NCBI GenBank assembly: GCA_964476245.1
Contig: CAYYYW010000002.1
Span: forward strand, 1 to 64,000
Length of the DNA: 64,000 nucleotides
Source: CAYYYW01 sp964476245
Lineage (GTDB): Bacteria; Patescibacteriota; Microgenomatia; UBA1406; HO2-37-13b
Direction: 5' to 3'
The notes beneath the pieces were generated by a model. It was not told the origin of the DNA and did not search any database. It was given only the letters and a program-made list of their open reading frames with translations. The number at the start of each line of letters is the position of its first letter. The first letter of the stretch is position 1. Shown here piece after piece: positions 23,328 through 32,089 of the stretch. The position numbers and the translations under genes were made by a program.

Positions 23328-24578
23328 TTAGTGGAGAATTTCTTCGGGTAAGTCATAAATCAAAACCCCGTAACCGTAAGCCGGATCGTCCGACCAAGTT
23401 CTTTTGGCGGAAAAAATAATTTCATTGATGTTTGAATCAGGATATATAGATTTCCACAGCGCTCGCATAAAATAGCCACCATTGGCAAAAAACAAAACCA
23501 TTGGTTTTAAAAGATCAATTTGCCTGGAAACGACAGACTCCTCGACCTGCTCTCGATCTCCATGAGAATCAGTTCGTAACCTATTCAAAGAATACTGGTC
23601 GTCAAAACTATTCTCCATACTTCTAAACAAATCACCCATGTCTCCAACTACGTAACAATATCGTTTTAGCTTTTCTCCCATCTCTGGAGTCAATCGATCA
23701 ACAATCTCTGGCGGATAAGTAATATAATTAGCATGCATTTTAACACCATCCTTCTTTTCTCCTTGAGATAAACCGTAAGCCAAATAGCCAACATTTAACT
23801 CAAGATTTAAATTATTATCTTTCGCAAATTTTTTTAAGACCAAAACTCCTTGAGTCGTCGCCACCGCCACATCAATTCTTATTTTTTTATCTCCGAAGTC
23901 AACTCTGCTTTTTTCTGATAATAATGATAAGACGCCAACAATTGTATCTCCTGACGCCAAACAATCTTCAATAATGCGAAAAACGTTAGGATTGTTTAAA
24001 TCGTCTTGTTTGTGTTTTAAAATTGGCTCCATTATCTCTGCTACTTGCTTTTGATAGTCTCCTCTTGTTCTTTGATACTCGTTATTTTTTGAAACAAAAT
24101 CTATACTTTGGCTCTGTCCTCGATCTTCTAAATCTTTTAGTTTCGCTGTTAGTTCTGTTCCTTTAAAGGCTAAGCGTGAAATTTCTAAAGCCCGCCCGTT
24201 GGTTGATCCATGAAAAACATTAAGTTGAAAACCTTCGTTGTGTTTTGAAAGGGCTAAGTTTCCCTCTTTGCCTTCAAAATTACCCAAAAGTCTGGAAGTC
24301 GTATCCTCGTCATGATTTCCCTGGATTTCTTTAAGAAAGGCTTTTGAACCTAATGAGCTGCCGGGCAAAACCTCAGCTATATTTTTCGGCAAGGTAACAA
24401 AAAAATCTCCCTCGCGAAGTTCCTCTCTCGCCGGTTGGGCTGGATCATGAACTTGAATTTTATCAACACCATCACCGTGAATTTTTAGGTTGGGGATGGC
24501 TAATAAATCAAGAGTGTCCAATATCCTTAATAACGTCTCACCACGTTTTGTTGTCGCTGCGACTTCTTTTAATGACAT
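23328..24578 (-). CDS. Uncharacterised protein with a PRTase-like PRPP loop
   Basis: 416 aa from the ATG at 24578 (MSLKEVAATTKRGETLL). I do not recognise the family. One segment near residue 200, VFRIIEDCLASGDTIVGVLS, has the shape of the type I phosphoribosyltransferase PRPP loop (hydrophobic strand, two acidic or polar residues, then SGDT in place of TGGT). RIDVAVATTQGVLVLKKFA would be the following strand-helix. The N-terminal third and C-terminal third have no recognisable motifs. It follows an OPRT-like gene by 35 nt, which supports nucleotide-related chemistry. Sure that it is a real gene; the fold call is tentative. Confidence 0.6.
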   Translation of the reverse strand: MSLKEVAATTKRGETLLRILDTLDLLAIPNLKIHGDGVDKIQVHDPAQPAREELREGDFFVTLPKNIAEVLPGSSLGSKAFLKEIQGNHDEDTTSRLLGNFEGKEGNLALSKHNEGFQLNVFHGSTNGRALEISRLAFKGTELTAKLKDLEDRGQSQSIDFVSKNNEYQRTRGDYQKQVAEIMEPILKHKQDDLNNPNVFRIIEDCLASGDTIVGVLSLLSEKSRVDFGDKKIRIDVAVATTQGVLVLKKFAKDNNLNLELNVGYLAYGLSQGEKKDGVKMHANYITYPPEIVDRLTPEMGEKLKRYCYVVGDMGDLFRSMENSFDDQYSLNRLRTDSHGDREQVEESVVSRQIDLLKPMVLFFANGGYFMRALWKSIYPDSNINEIIFSAKRTWSDDPAYGYGVLIYDLPEEILH

Positions 24579-24613
24579 TTTCAATTTTAACACGTTTAAA
24601 AAGATTAAGTTAA

Positions 24614-25249
24614 TTATTGAACAAACTTCGGCATGTCCCAACGTTCAAATCGACGATAATCATCTATTAACTTCTTTAGTTGTTTTTTTGTAATTCCTTT
24701 TTTCTTAATCATGCACTCAACTATTTCCTCCATCTTAATAAGTGAGTGTAATTTAACTCCATATTTTTCTTGAATTGGTAGACCATCTTTTTTCCTTTGC
24801 AGCTGTCGATCAACAATAACAATAATATCGGTAACCTCATATCCGTGTTCCTTGATAATTTCGATTGACTGTCTCTTGCTTTCTCCGGCAAAAAGCAAGT
24901 CATCGATAAGAATCAACCTTTTGTCTTCTGGTAATATTCCTTCAATTAATTTATTGCTCATATGCTCTTCAATTTTTTTTCGTACATAAAGCATTGGCAC
25001 ATTCGTATAAACACTGGTAATTGTTGCCCAAGGAAGGCCAGATGTAGCAATTCCAATTAGAGTCTTGCCAGAACATTTATTTTTAACTATTTGGGCCATC
25101 CTCTTACCAACGTGTTTTATAATCAATGGCGAATGTAAAAGCCTTCTCACATCAAACATACACGATCTCGAATCAGATTTGTTTTTTAAATTTTTACCGA
25201 AAAAAGGGACTTTAAACTCAACGATTGTTTTGCTTAAGATTGTATCCAT
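24614..25249 (-). CDS. Orotate phosphoribosyltransferase-like protein
   Basis: 211-aa type I phosphoribosyltransferase. KTLIGIATSGLPWATITS is the OPRT-style loop that binds pyrophosphate, YVRKKIEEH the flexible-loop region, and LILIDDLLFAGESKRQSIEII (about 110-130) the PRPP motif with its two Asp residues. OPRT makes OMP from orotate and PRPP. The usual DDxxTTGGS is here DDLLFAGES, so substrate preference may differ. It sits between a radical SAM gene and an unknown PRTase-like gene and no other pyrimidine gene is near, so a role outside the standard pathway is possible. Confidence 0.75.
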   Translation of the reverse strand: MDTILSKTIVEFKVPFFGKNLKNKSDSRSCMFDVRRLLHSPLIIKHVGKRMAQIVKNKCSGKTLIGIATSGLPWATITSVYTNVPMLYVRKKIEEHMSNKLIEGILPEDKRLILIDDLLFAGESKRQSIEIIKEHGYEVTDIIVIVDRQLQRKKDGLPIQEKYGVKLHSLIKMEEIVECMIKKKGITKKQLKKLIDDYRRFERWDMPKFVQ

Positions 25250-25275
25250 AATTATTTTATTTAAGTTTTAATAAC

Positions 25276-26526
25276 TTAACGCCATTGAAAATTTCCTCTT
25301 GTTGTTTGAACAAGATTGGGAAAAGTGATAACTCTTTCTAAATTATATTGATCAAATGGATTTGGTATTGCCCTATCTCGATAACCATAAGAATTCTGTG
25401 CGTGTTCAAGCATACGAGCGCTAATAAAAACCGGGTCCATTCTCATTGTTCCATTAGGCTCAATCGCCAATACTTCTACTCCGAGTTTATATGGCATGTC
25501 TTGACTAATGGCAAACGTTGGTAATCCGATAATAAAACCGCTAGAATTAGCTGCTACTCTCGATCGACTTAACTGTATCCTTTGTTGTGTGTCTGCCAAA
25601 AAATATTGGCCAATCTCTTGTAATTGGGCTCGATGTTTGTCTTTGAGGATTGTATTTAGGTCTAAATCTGTTAAGTCACCTTTAACCATATATGGTCGCC
25701 AAACCCAAGGACTTATGGTATGTAAAACTACTGTTGGACTATTAAGACTTCTTGCATATTCTTGTAGTTTTGCCGCAGCATCATAAATAAGCATTGTCTG
25801 ATCAATATTTAAAGCGGAAATAGCTGAATTGATAATTACTCTTCTGGCTCCTCTCTCCACTAATAATTTCGCTAATATTAATCCAAATACAGATTTAACT
25901 TTCCGCGAACTATCCGTTTCACCAGAATAACCATATTTAGGATTAGGCAACTCATGTTGTTCTAAGGCTTGAGAATTTAGATAATCAACGGAAATATGAG
26001 TTGTCAAATCTAACATTCTTCCTTGTTGAACCAACTTCTCAAATAATTTATTTGGTTTACCAGTTCGCCAATGAATCAACGGCATTCCGTCAGTAAACCA
26101 ACCAATATCAATTGGTTGATCTTTTGATAAGAGATACGACATAAGTTTTGGGGTCATTCGATGTCCATCAACCGTCCCCCCAATAAGCAAAAAGTACTTA
26201 ACTCCGAGCTCGGCTAGACGATCAACAATCCCATACCATTTACTTTCTGTAATCTGAACTTCCTTTTGATCGCCTCGATGAAGTGATCGTCCATCGGGAC
26301 AACCGCTACAATCCATAGGACAACGAAAAGTTGGTGAAAGTTCGGCTTGAATAGGATTGCCCAATAATCCTAATTCTTCAGCTTCGCGAAGAGCTTCATC
26401 GTCTTGATATGTTCTTTCTGCCTTAAGAGCAGCTATCGCTGCTCTTTCAGGAATCAAAAATGGGTTTGATCCTTCTTCAACCTTTCTTTCTCCACCTAAT
26501 TCATGTACTTGAAGCATAAAATCCAA
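25276..26526 (-). CDS. Radical SAM protein
   Basis: 416-aa radical SAM enzyme. ELSPTFRCPMDCSGCPDG near residues 60-77 has the CxxxCxxC motif for the 4Fe-4S cluster that cleaves S-adenosylmethionine. LIGGTVDGHRMTPKLM matches the GGE-like second motif. There is no extra Cys-rich C-terminal (SPASM) cluster. It lies 4 nt downstream of the amidohydrolase and 26 nt upstream of the OPRT-like gene, so it is part of one operon. The reaction is unknown; the context suggests a nucleobase or nucleotide substrate. Confidence 0.75.
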   Translation of the reverse strand: MDFMLQVHELGGERKVEEGSNPFLIPERAAIAALKAERTYQDDEALREAEELGLLGNPIQAELSPTFRCPMDCSGCPDGRSLHRGDQKEVQITESKWYGIVDRLAELGVKYFLLIGGTVDGHRMTPKLMSYLLSKDQPIDIGWFTDGMPLIHWRTGKPNKLFEKLVQQGRMLDLTTHISVDYLNSQALEQHELPNPKYGYSGETDSSRKVKSVFGLILAKLLVERGARRVIINSAISALNIDQTMLIYDAAAKLQEYARSLNSPTVVLHTISPWVWRPYMVKGDLTDLDLNTILKDKHRAQLQEIGQYFLADTQQRIQLSRSRVAANSSGFIIGLPTFAISQDMPYKLGVEVLAIEPNGTMRMDPVFISARMLEHAQNSYGYRDRAIPNPFDQYNLERVITFPNLVQTTRGNFQWR

Positions 26527-26530
26527 TTAA

Positions 26531-27898
26531 TTAATTGATTAATTTATTTTGACAGTTTCTTATTTTACGACATATTTCTTCTTCAGAAACTGTCGATATT
26601 CTGCCATCTTTAACAATAATTTTCCCATGAACTATCACCGTATGAGCCCGAATTGCTTGGTTGGCAATAAGCGAACTTACTAGATTCCAAATTGCTCCAG
26701 CATGTTCTATTTTGTTTTTTGGCTTAAAAATAGCCACATCGGCCACTTTGTCCTCCTCGATTGAACCAATTTCATTTTCCCAATTTAAAAGTTTTGCTCC
26801 ATTGATTATCCCTATTTCTAACACCTGATTTGGTTTTAAATACGTGCTTTCTTTTCTTACTCCTTGAAGTATTCTTGCCCACCGCAATTCTTCTAAGATA
26901 TTCGAAGAATCATTACCTGCGCTTCCATCAACGCCAATCGCTATGTTAACCTTCTTTTCTAACATTTCCCAAACAGGAGCAACTCCAAATTCTCCAATAG
27001 GAGATCTTGCGTTAGAAATCGGACAATGAACAACATTGATTTTAGCTTCTGCTAATTCTTTAATTTCCTCTTTTGTTAAATTAATACAATGAACAAAACT
27101 CACTCGCTTACCCTGCCAGCCCAGATCATTTAAATAACTTAATGGTCTTTTGCCAAATTTTTTTAGCGAATATTGATTCTCGTATTCTGATTCACTTAAA
27201 TGCGTTTGGAGATTGACTTGATGCTTTTTCGATAACAAGACTGCGTTTTTGTAATCTTCTTTTGTTGAGGTAAAAATAGTACAAGGAGCCAGTCCAATTC
27301 TTAACATTGAGAAAGGCTTAGGGTTATGAAATTTTTTAATCATTTTTTCTGATTCGGAAACAATCAGATCAGATTCTTGAACAACATCATCAGGGAATAA
27401 AGCTCCGTCTTTTTGACTTAAACTCATGCTGCCGTAATAAGGATGAAATCTTATGCCGATATCTTTAGCCGCTTTGACAGTGGCTTCAAAAAAACCTTTT
27501 TTTCCTTTTGGAAAAATATACATCATGTCAGTACTCGTCGTACAACCATAAAGTAGAAGCTCGGCCATATTAGCTAAGGCCGAATAGTAAATTATTTCTT
27601 CATCCATTTTTTTTGTTGCTTGACAGACTATTTTTATCCATTTGTCAATTGTTTGATTTTGTAATTGTGGCATTCCTCGCAAAGCGCATTGAAACATGTG
27701 ATGATGGCCGTTGATAAATCCCGGAAGAACAATCATCCCTGAAGCATTAATTACTTGATCGGCTTTAGTCTTTTTTGTCTCCACTTCGGCAATTTTATTC
27801 CCCTCAAGAAGGATTGAAGAATTCCGCAAAATTTCCCGCTTCTTGTTCATCGTCATAATATAATCAGCGTTTTTAATAAGAATAGTGTTATTCCTCAT
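26531..27898 (-). CDS. Amidohydrolase, 8-oxoguanine deaminase/AtzB-like
   Basis: 455-aa metal-dependent amidohydrolase. PGFINGHHHMFQCALRG (about 57-73) gives the HxH metal ligands. MAELLLYGCTTSTDMMYIFP, THLSESEYENQ, FVHCINL and GVDGSAGNDSSN supply the other typical ligands in order. The HHHM(Y/F)Q...RG start and GCTTS.D..Y.FP segment fit 8-oxoguanine deaminase and hydroxydechloroatrazine hydrolase best among the relatives I know. It would deaminate a purine-like ring. It overlaps the fused argininosuccinate synthase by 4 nt, so the two are translationally coupled. Confidence 0.75.
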   Translation of the reverse strand: MRNNTILIKNADYIMTMNKKREILRNSSILLEGNKIAEVETKKTKADQVINASGMIVLPGFINGHHHMFQCALRGMPQLQNQTIDKWIKIVCQATKKMDEEIIYYSALANMAELLLYGCTTSTDMMYIFPKGKKGFFEATVKAAKDIGIRFHPYYGSMSLSQKDGALFPDDVVQESDLIVSESEKMIKKFHNPKPFSMLRIGLAPCTIFTSTKEDYKNAVLLSKKHQVNLQTHLSESEYENQYSLKKFGKRPLSYLNDLGWQGKRVSFVHCINLTKEEIKELAEAKINVVHCPISNARSPIGEFGVAPVWEMLEKKVNIAIGVDGSAGNDSSNILEELRWARILQGVRKESTYLKPNQVLEIGIINGAKLLNWENEIGSIEEDKVADVAIFKPKNKIEHAGAIWNLVSSLIANQAIRAHTVIVHGKIIVKDGRISTVSEEEICRKIRNCQNKLIN

Positions 27899-29502
27899 GA
27901 TGAAAGTTTTTCTATTAATTTTTTAGCCACCTCGACATCTGTCACCAAAATTGCTTTATTTTTCAAGGCATACTCTCTAATTGTCTGGCCATCGGTTTTT
28001 TCTTTTTCGGCTATCTTTCTTCCTGTGGGAATATTAATAATTAAATCAAAACGGTTCGCTTGCAAAAGATCTAAAAGGTTGGGTTTTAAATGCAGTTGAG
28101 AAATTTTGTTAACCAGGATAGCTTCAATTCCATTGGTTTTTAAAAACTTATGAGTTTTGTAGGTAGCGTAAATTTTATATTTCATCTCGACTATCTGTTT
28201 CATTTCTCTCAAAAGATGGAGTTTGTTCTTCCTTTTCCCAATTGATAAAAGCACTGTTTTTTCGGAACGTTGAGCTAATCTCATTTGCAAAGTATAAAGT
28301 TCAATAAATCCGGCCGAAGCATTTTGATTAAAAGCAGTTGAAGCCATAAAAGTGGCTAATTTCTCCTCAAATATGGTATTGGGCGTTTCCAAAGCTACTG
28401 GTTCAACCGACCCCTTATAAAGTTTTAAAGTGACTTTCCCTGTAACCTTCTGATTAACTCTATCAATGTAAGCATTGAGATCATCCATTAAAGGTTCATG
28501 CCATAATGCCCCGTAACAAAGATAGGCCCATTTGGTATCAACAATTGATTTAAATTCATTTTCGTATCTTGTTGACACATATTTCTCAAGATTTTTGTGG
28601 GCAGTGATAATAATTTCTGCGGCTGGCGCTTCATAAACTCCTCTAACTTTTAAACCAACTACTCGATCTTCAAGATGATGAGTGATTCCCACCCCGTGTT
28701 TTGCCCCGATTTTGTTTAAGGTAAAAATTAAGTCAGCCAATTTCATCTGTTTTCCATTTAAAGACGTTGGCAAACCCTTGACAAATTCTAGGTCAATAAA
28801 TTCTAGCTTATTAGGTCCTTTTTCCGGAAGCCGACACAAAAGAAGGATTTTTTCCAAAGGAGGCACAATAGCTGGGTTCTCAATTTCCCCCCCCTCGCCG
28901 GTTACACCCCACATATTATCATCATAAGAATATGGTTTATCAAGGGTTTGGCGGACAGAAATACCACGTTTTTTTGCATACTCTAACTCTTCGTCTCTTC
29001 CCATCGACCATTCACGAACAGGGGCAATCACCTTAATATCAGGATTTAAGGCTAAAGCAGTTCCTTCTATCCTTACTTGATCATTCCCTTTTCCTGTGCA
29101 ACCATGAGCAATACAATCAGCTCCTTCTTGGGCGGCAATTTTTACTACCCATTTGGCTAAAAGCGGTCTTCCCAGCGGAGTCGATAGATAATAATTACCT
29201 TGATAAGAAGCGTTGGCCTTTATTCCTTTGGCAATATATTCCTCAGCAAACTCATCTTTGGCATCAATCACATAGGCTTTTATTGCTCCCAATTTTAACG
29301 CTTTTTTTCTGATTTCTTCCAAATCGTCGGTTAATTGACCAATGTCGACAGTTAAAGCAATGACTTGGGCTTTATATTTTTCTTGTATCCATTTGATTAA
29401 AACTGAAGTGTCAAGACCGCCTGAATATAGAAGAACCACCTTTTTAACCTCGCCCTTTCTACCTTCATAAGATGAGACTTTTAAATACTCCTGTTTTTTC
29501 AT
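27895..29502 (-). CDS. argG: Argininosuccinate synthase fused to an MGS-like domain
   Basis: 535 aa against about 400 for ordinary ArgG. Residues 1-405 are argininosuccinate synthase: LYSGGLDTSVLIKWIQEKY (ATP pyrophosphatase loop), CIAHGCTGKGNDQVR and SYDDNMWGVTGEGGEIE. It ligates citrulline and aspartate using ATP. Residues about 415-535 are a methylglyoxal-synthase-like domain (KIYATYKTHKFLKTNGIEA, FDLIINIPTGRK, DGQTIREYALKNKAILVTD), the allosteric domain normally at the C-terminus of CarB. The fusion suggests control by a nucleotide or ornithine-like ligand. No argH or carbamoyltransferase gene is visible here. A strong promoter with repeated TTCTAGAA sits upstream. Confidence 0.85.
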   Translation of the reverse strand: MKKQEYLKVSSYEGRKGEVKKVVLLYSGGLDTSVLIKWIQEKYKAQVIALTVDIGQLTDDLEEIRKKALKLGAIKAYVIDAKDEFAEEYIAKGIKANASYQGNYYLSTPLGRPLLAKWVVKIAAQEGADCIAHGCTGKGNDQVRIEGTALALNPDIKVIAPVREWSMGRDEELEYAKKRGISVRQTLDKPYSYDDNMWGVTGEGGEIENPAIVPPLEKILLLCRLPEKGPNKLEFIDLEFVKGLPTSLNGKQMKLADLIFTLNKIGAKHGVGITHHLEDRVVGLKVRGVYEAPAAEIIITAHKNLEKYVSTRYENEFKSIVDTKWAYLCYGALWHEPLMDDLNAYIDRVNQKVTGKVTLKLYKGSVEPVALETPNTIFEEKLATFMASTAFNQNASAGFIELYTLQMRLAQRSEKTVLLSIGKRKNKLHLLREMKQIVEMKYKIYATYKTHKFLKTNGIEAILVNKISQLHLKPNLLDLLQANRFDLIINIPTGRKIAEKEKTDGQTIREYALKNKAILVTDVEVAKKLIEKLSS

Positions 29503-29505
29503 AGC

Positions 29506-29527
29506 TTCTAGAATTTTTATTCTAGAA
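29506..29527. promoter_or_regulatory. Duplicated TTCTAGAA operator candidate before argG
   Basis: TTCTAGAA at 29506-29513 and 29520-29527, each an 8-bp palindrome, 14 bp apart. One overlaps the -10 box, the other the presumed leader, so a bound repressor would block initiation. Confidence 0.5.
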
Positions 29528-29547
29528 TACTATTATCCATTTGTCAA
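29519..29547 (-). promoter_or_regulatory. Promoter of argG operon
   Basis: Minus strand TTGACA (29542-29547), 17-nt spacer, TAGAAT (29519-29524). Predicted leader about 10 nt before the ATG at 29502. Confidence 0.8.
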
Positions 29548-29580
29548 GGATTTTTTGCTTTTATTAGAAAAATGATGATT

Positions 29581-30837
29581 TTATTGTTCGTTTTGACGTC
29601 GTTTTTTAAAATTCTTAAGAAAAAATATAAAAAATATCAGCACAAGCAATTCCGAAATTACGGTAATGACCGCCGAGGCGTTGTAACCATACTGAGGAAT
29701 AAAAACAAGATTTAAGATAACGTTTAATATTAGCGAACAGCCATAAACAAGCGGCAAAATCTTTTCTTTATTTTTAGTAATGATTACCCACAAAAGAAGA
29801 TTTGAAAGAAAAAATATCGGATAGGAAATGACCAGAATTCTAAAAGGCAAGATTGATTTATAAAACTCCTGCTTGATTAAACCAATCAAAGGAGCGGCGG
29901 CAAATGAAAAAATAAAAACGAAAAAAGAGAAAACGAAAATATAAAGGGCTGATTTTTTAACTTGTTCGGAAAATTTGTTTTTATTTTTATGATAGGTTTC
30001 TAAAAATATTGGGTACAACGCACTCATGATAAAGGTGGAAAAATTTAAGGGAAATTCAAAAAATTTATAAGCCAAAGTGTAAATCCCCACTTCTGTGGTT
30101 GATCTTAAAAATGACAAAATCAAAACGCCAACTCGAACATATAAAATGTTCAAAAATAAAGTTATTCCTAAGGGCAGGCTTTTTTTAAATAATTTTTTTA
30201 CAAATAAAATATTGGTAGAAACGACCCGGCGGGTCGTCTCTACATTTAAAAACCTCTTAATCAGAATAAACGCCGTAACAATATATCCCCCCAAACCAAC
30301 TACCGTTGCCAAGAAAAAGAAAAAAAGATTTTTTGTATAAAAAGAATAGATGCCAATAATTAAACTCGTCACCCCCCAAACTAAATTTGGCCAGATAGTT
30401 AGATCAAAACGCTGCCGTTTTTGAAAAATTACATTTAATGAATGAGCAAAAGCGTAAAGAAATAAAACTAAGGCCACAATTTCGATATAGATTTTTTCTT
30501 GAAAGGAAAAACCTGAATGAAAAGTAGCATTGTAGGGCAAAATAAATATTATTGGTTGAATGAGGATAAAAATAATTGAGGCGATTATTAACCGAAGAAT
30601 AATCAGTAGGGACAATTCATGAATTGTCCCTACTTTAAGAAATACAGCATTCAAACCAAAATCAACAAACAAAGAGAAGATTCCTACAAAAGCAAAAACC
30701 TTATTATATTGCCCCAAACCAAAACTCCCCAGACTTTTGGCGATAAGAAGAATAACAATAAAATTAGAAAAAGTGGTTAAAGAACGGGCAATAAGTTGGT
30801 AAAGAGTACTCTTGGCGACTTTAAGATATAAAGACAT
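29581..30837 (-). CDS. Polysaccharide flippase (Wzx/RfbX-like) with palindrome insertions
   Basis: 418-aa MOP-superfamily flippase with about 12 hydrophobic helices; it would flip lipid-linked sugars outward. The N-terminus LYQLIARSLTTFSNFIVILLIA and the next helix with SLGSFGLGQYNKVFAFVGI are typical of the family. Two loops carry translated palindromes: VGTIHELSLL (30606-30633) and VETTRRVVST (30215-30243). Both lie between helices. It fits with the glycosyltransferase genes to the left. Spacing to the Xer gene upstream is 27 nt. Confidence 0.8.
   Translation of the reverse strand: MSLYLKVAKSTLYQLIARSLTTFSNFIVILLIAKSLGSFGLGQYNKVFAFVGIFSLFVDFGLNAVFLKVGTIHELSLLIILRLIIASIIFILIQPIIFILPYNATFHSGFSFQEKIYIEIVALVLFLYAFAHSLNVIFQKRQRFDLTIWPNLVWGVTSLIIGIYSFYTKNLFFFFLATVVGLGGYIVTAFILIKRFLNVETTRRVVSTNILFVKKLFKKSLPLGITLFLNILYVRVGVLILSFLRSTTEVGIYTLAYKFFEFPLNFSTFIMSALYPIFLETYHKNKNKFSEQVKKSALYIFVFSFFVFIFSFAAAPLIGLIKQEFYKSILPFRILVISYPIFFLSNLLLWVIITKNKEKILPLVYGCSLILNVILNLVFIPQYGYNASAVITVISELLVLIFFIFFLKNFKKRRQNEQ
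30215..30243. repeat. GTAG...CTAC palindrome inside flippase
   Basis: Imperfect dyad, arms GTAGAAACGACCCG and CGGGTCGTCTCTAC, encoding VETTRRVVST in frame. Confidence 0.85.
30606..30633. repeat. 28-bp GTAGGG-type palindrome inside flippase
   Basis: Perfect dyad, arms GTAGGGACAATTCA and TGAATTGTCCCTAC, encoding VGTIHELSLL in frame. The centre TTCATGAA is shared with the copy at 4366. Confidence 0.9.
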
Positions 30838-30864
30838 TCAATTATTATAACTGAGGCGAAAAAT

Positions 30865-31707
30865 TTACAGCTCTCCCAACCCTTCCTTTTTTTGAGCTTC
30901 TTCTTTAACCAACTGAAGATATCTTTCGGTTGAAGAAAGACGTTTATGACCAACGATTTTGGCAATATAGGAAATAGAGACTCCACTCATTAATTGATAG
31001 GCAATAAAGGTGTGGCGTAAATCTTGCACTTTAGCATTCTGGATGCCTACTTCTTTAAAACAACGATCAATGATCGTCCTGATGTTTCTTATCAAAAGCG
31101 GTCGGCCTGTTTTGGTCACTAAAAGATGATCGTCTTGGGTTTGATATCTTGCCTTAAGATAATTGTTGACGGCTTTTTTTACGGCTTTGTTTAAAGGAAT
31201 ATTTCTTTGCCCAATAATTAAACCATCTTCCTTAATATCGTCTACTCTGATGTTGGCCAACTCACCGATACGAACCCCTGTTTGCAAAAGAAGCTCAATA
31301 ATGGCGTACGTCCTTAAGTCTTCTTTAGCTAAATCACGCAGAGCTCGATATTCCAACTTGCTTAAAATTCGTGGGGGGGTTTGACTATATTTAGGATGAG
31401 TGACTTCTAAGGAGGGATTTTGTTGGATGACCTCTTGATTTTTTAAAAAACGGAAGAAGGTACGAATAGAATTAAGCTTTCTTGAGGCTGATTTCTTCGT
31501 ATATTTTTCCGAAAGCAATTTATTAATAAAATTCTTAATGTCTTCTTTGTTCACGTCCCTCATGCTGATTTTTTCTTGCGCAGTTAGGTAACCAATAAAT
31601 TGCTCTAAGTCTTTTTTATATGCTACAATAGTAAACGGTGATCTTTTTTGAGCATTAAGGTTCTCAACAAAGCTGTTAAGCAGACCGCGAAGATCCGTTG
31701 GTTCCAT
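30865..31707 (-). CDS. Tyrosine recombinase (XerC/XerD-like)
   Basis: 280-aa phage-integrase family recombinase. The N-terminal SAM-like domain (NSFVENLNAQKRSPFTIVAY) is followed by the catalytic domain. The first Arg is in LLQTGVRIGELANIRVDD, the second in QDLRHTFIAYQL, then IVGHKRLSS and the Tyr in TERYLQL. The HxxR His position is Gln here (QDLR), which is unusual. It is probably the chromosome-dimer recombinase since no integrase partner or att repeats were seen. Its promoter region is shared with the divergent DivIC-like gene. Confidence 0.8.
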   Translation of the reverse strand: MEPTDLRGLLNSFVENLNAQKRSPFTIVAYKKDLEQFIGYLTAQEKISMRDVNKEDIKNFINKLLSEKYTKKSASRKLNSIRTFFRFLKNQEVIQQNPSLEVTHPKYSQTPPRILSKLEYRALRDLAKEDLRTYAIIELLLQTGVRIGELANIRVDDIKEDGLIIGQRNIPLNKAVKKAVNNYLKARYQTQDDHLLVTKTGRPLLIRNIRTIIDRCFKEVGIQNAKVQDLRHTFIAYQLMSGVSISYIAKIVGHKRLSSTERYLQLVKEEAQKKEGLGEL

Positions 31708-31753
31708 AATGACCCTATAATATCATAAAGTAAGTTTAAAAGCAAGAGGAAAT

Positions 31754-32089
31754 ATGATCAATTTTATTAAAAAAGCGGCCATTTTTCTTTTTATGGGTTT
31801 CCTTATTTATTCCCTTTCTCAAAATATTTTTGAATATCAAAAAAAGTTTAGTTTTTTTGAAGATTATAAAAAAGAGCAACAGAAAGAGCTGGAAAAGAAT
31901 AAAAAATTAAAAAGCGACATTTTAAAGAATCAAGATTATTATACGCTGGAAAAAAATATTCGCCAGAAACTAAACCTGCAAAAACCAAACGAAATCGCCA
32001 TTATTTTACCCAAAATAACCCCCTCTCCTTCTCCGACACCGCTCATTGAAAAACCACCATATCAACAGTGGGTTAAGTTGTTTTGGTAA
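31754..32089 (+). CDS. Septum formation initiator (FtsB/DivIC-like)
   Basis: 111-aa single-pass membrane protein: helix AAIFLFMGFLIYSLSQNIF, then a coiled coil (FEDYKKEQQKELEKNKKLKSDI) and the motif YYTLEKNIRQKLNLQKPNEIAIIL, which is the FtsB/DivIC signature. The tail has a SPSPTPL linker. It would link early and late divisome proteins. Upstream AGAGGA, 3 nt before the ATG, is a weak ribosome site, one of few in this window. Confidence 0.8.
   Translation: MINFIKKAAIFLFMGFLIYSLSQNIFEYQKKFSFFEDYKKEQQKELEKNKKLKSDILKNQDYYTLEKNIRQKLNLQKPNEIAIILPKITPSPSPTPLIEKPPYQQWVKLFW

Noticed and set aside
30865..31707. Integrase of a mobile element
   Set aside because: No flanking direct repeats at the tRNA or elsewhere, no excisionase or phage genes; a chromosomal Xer role is simpler.
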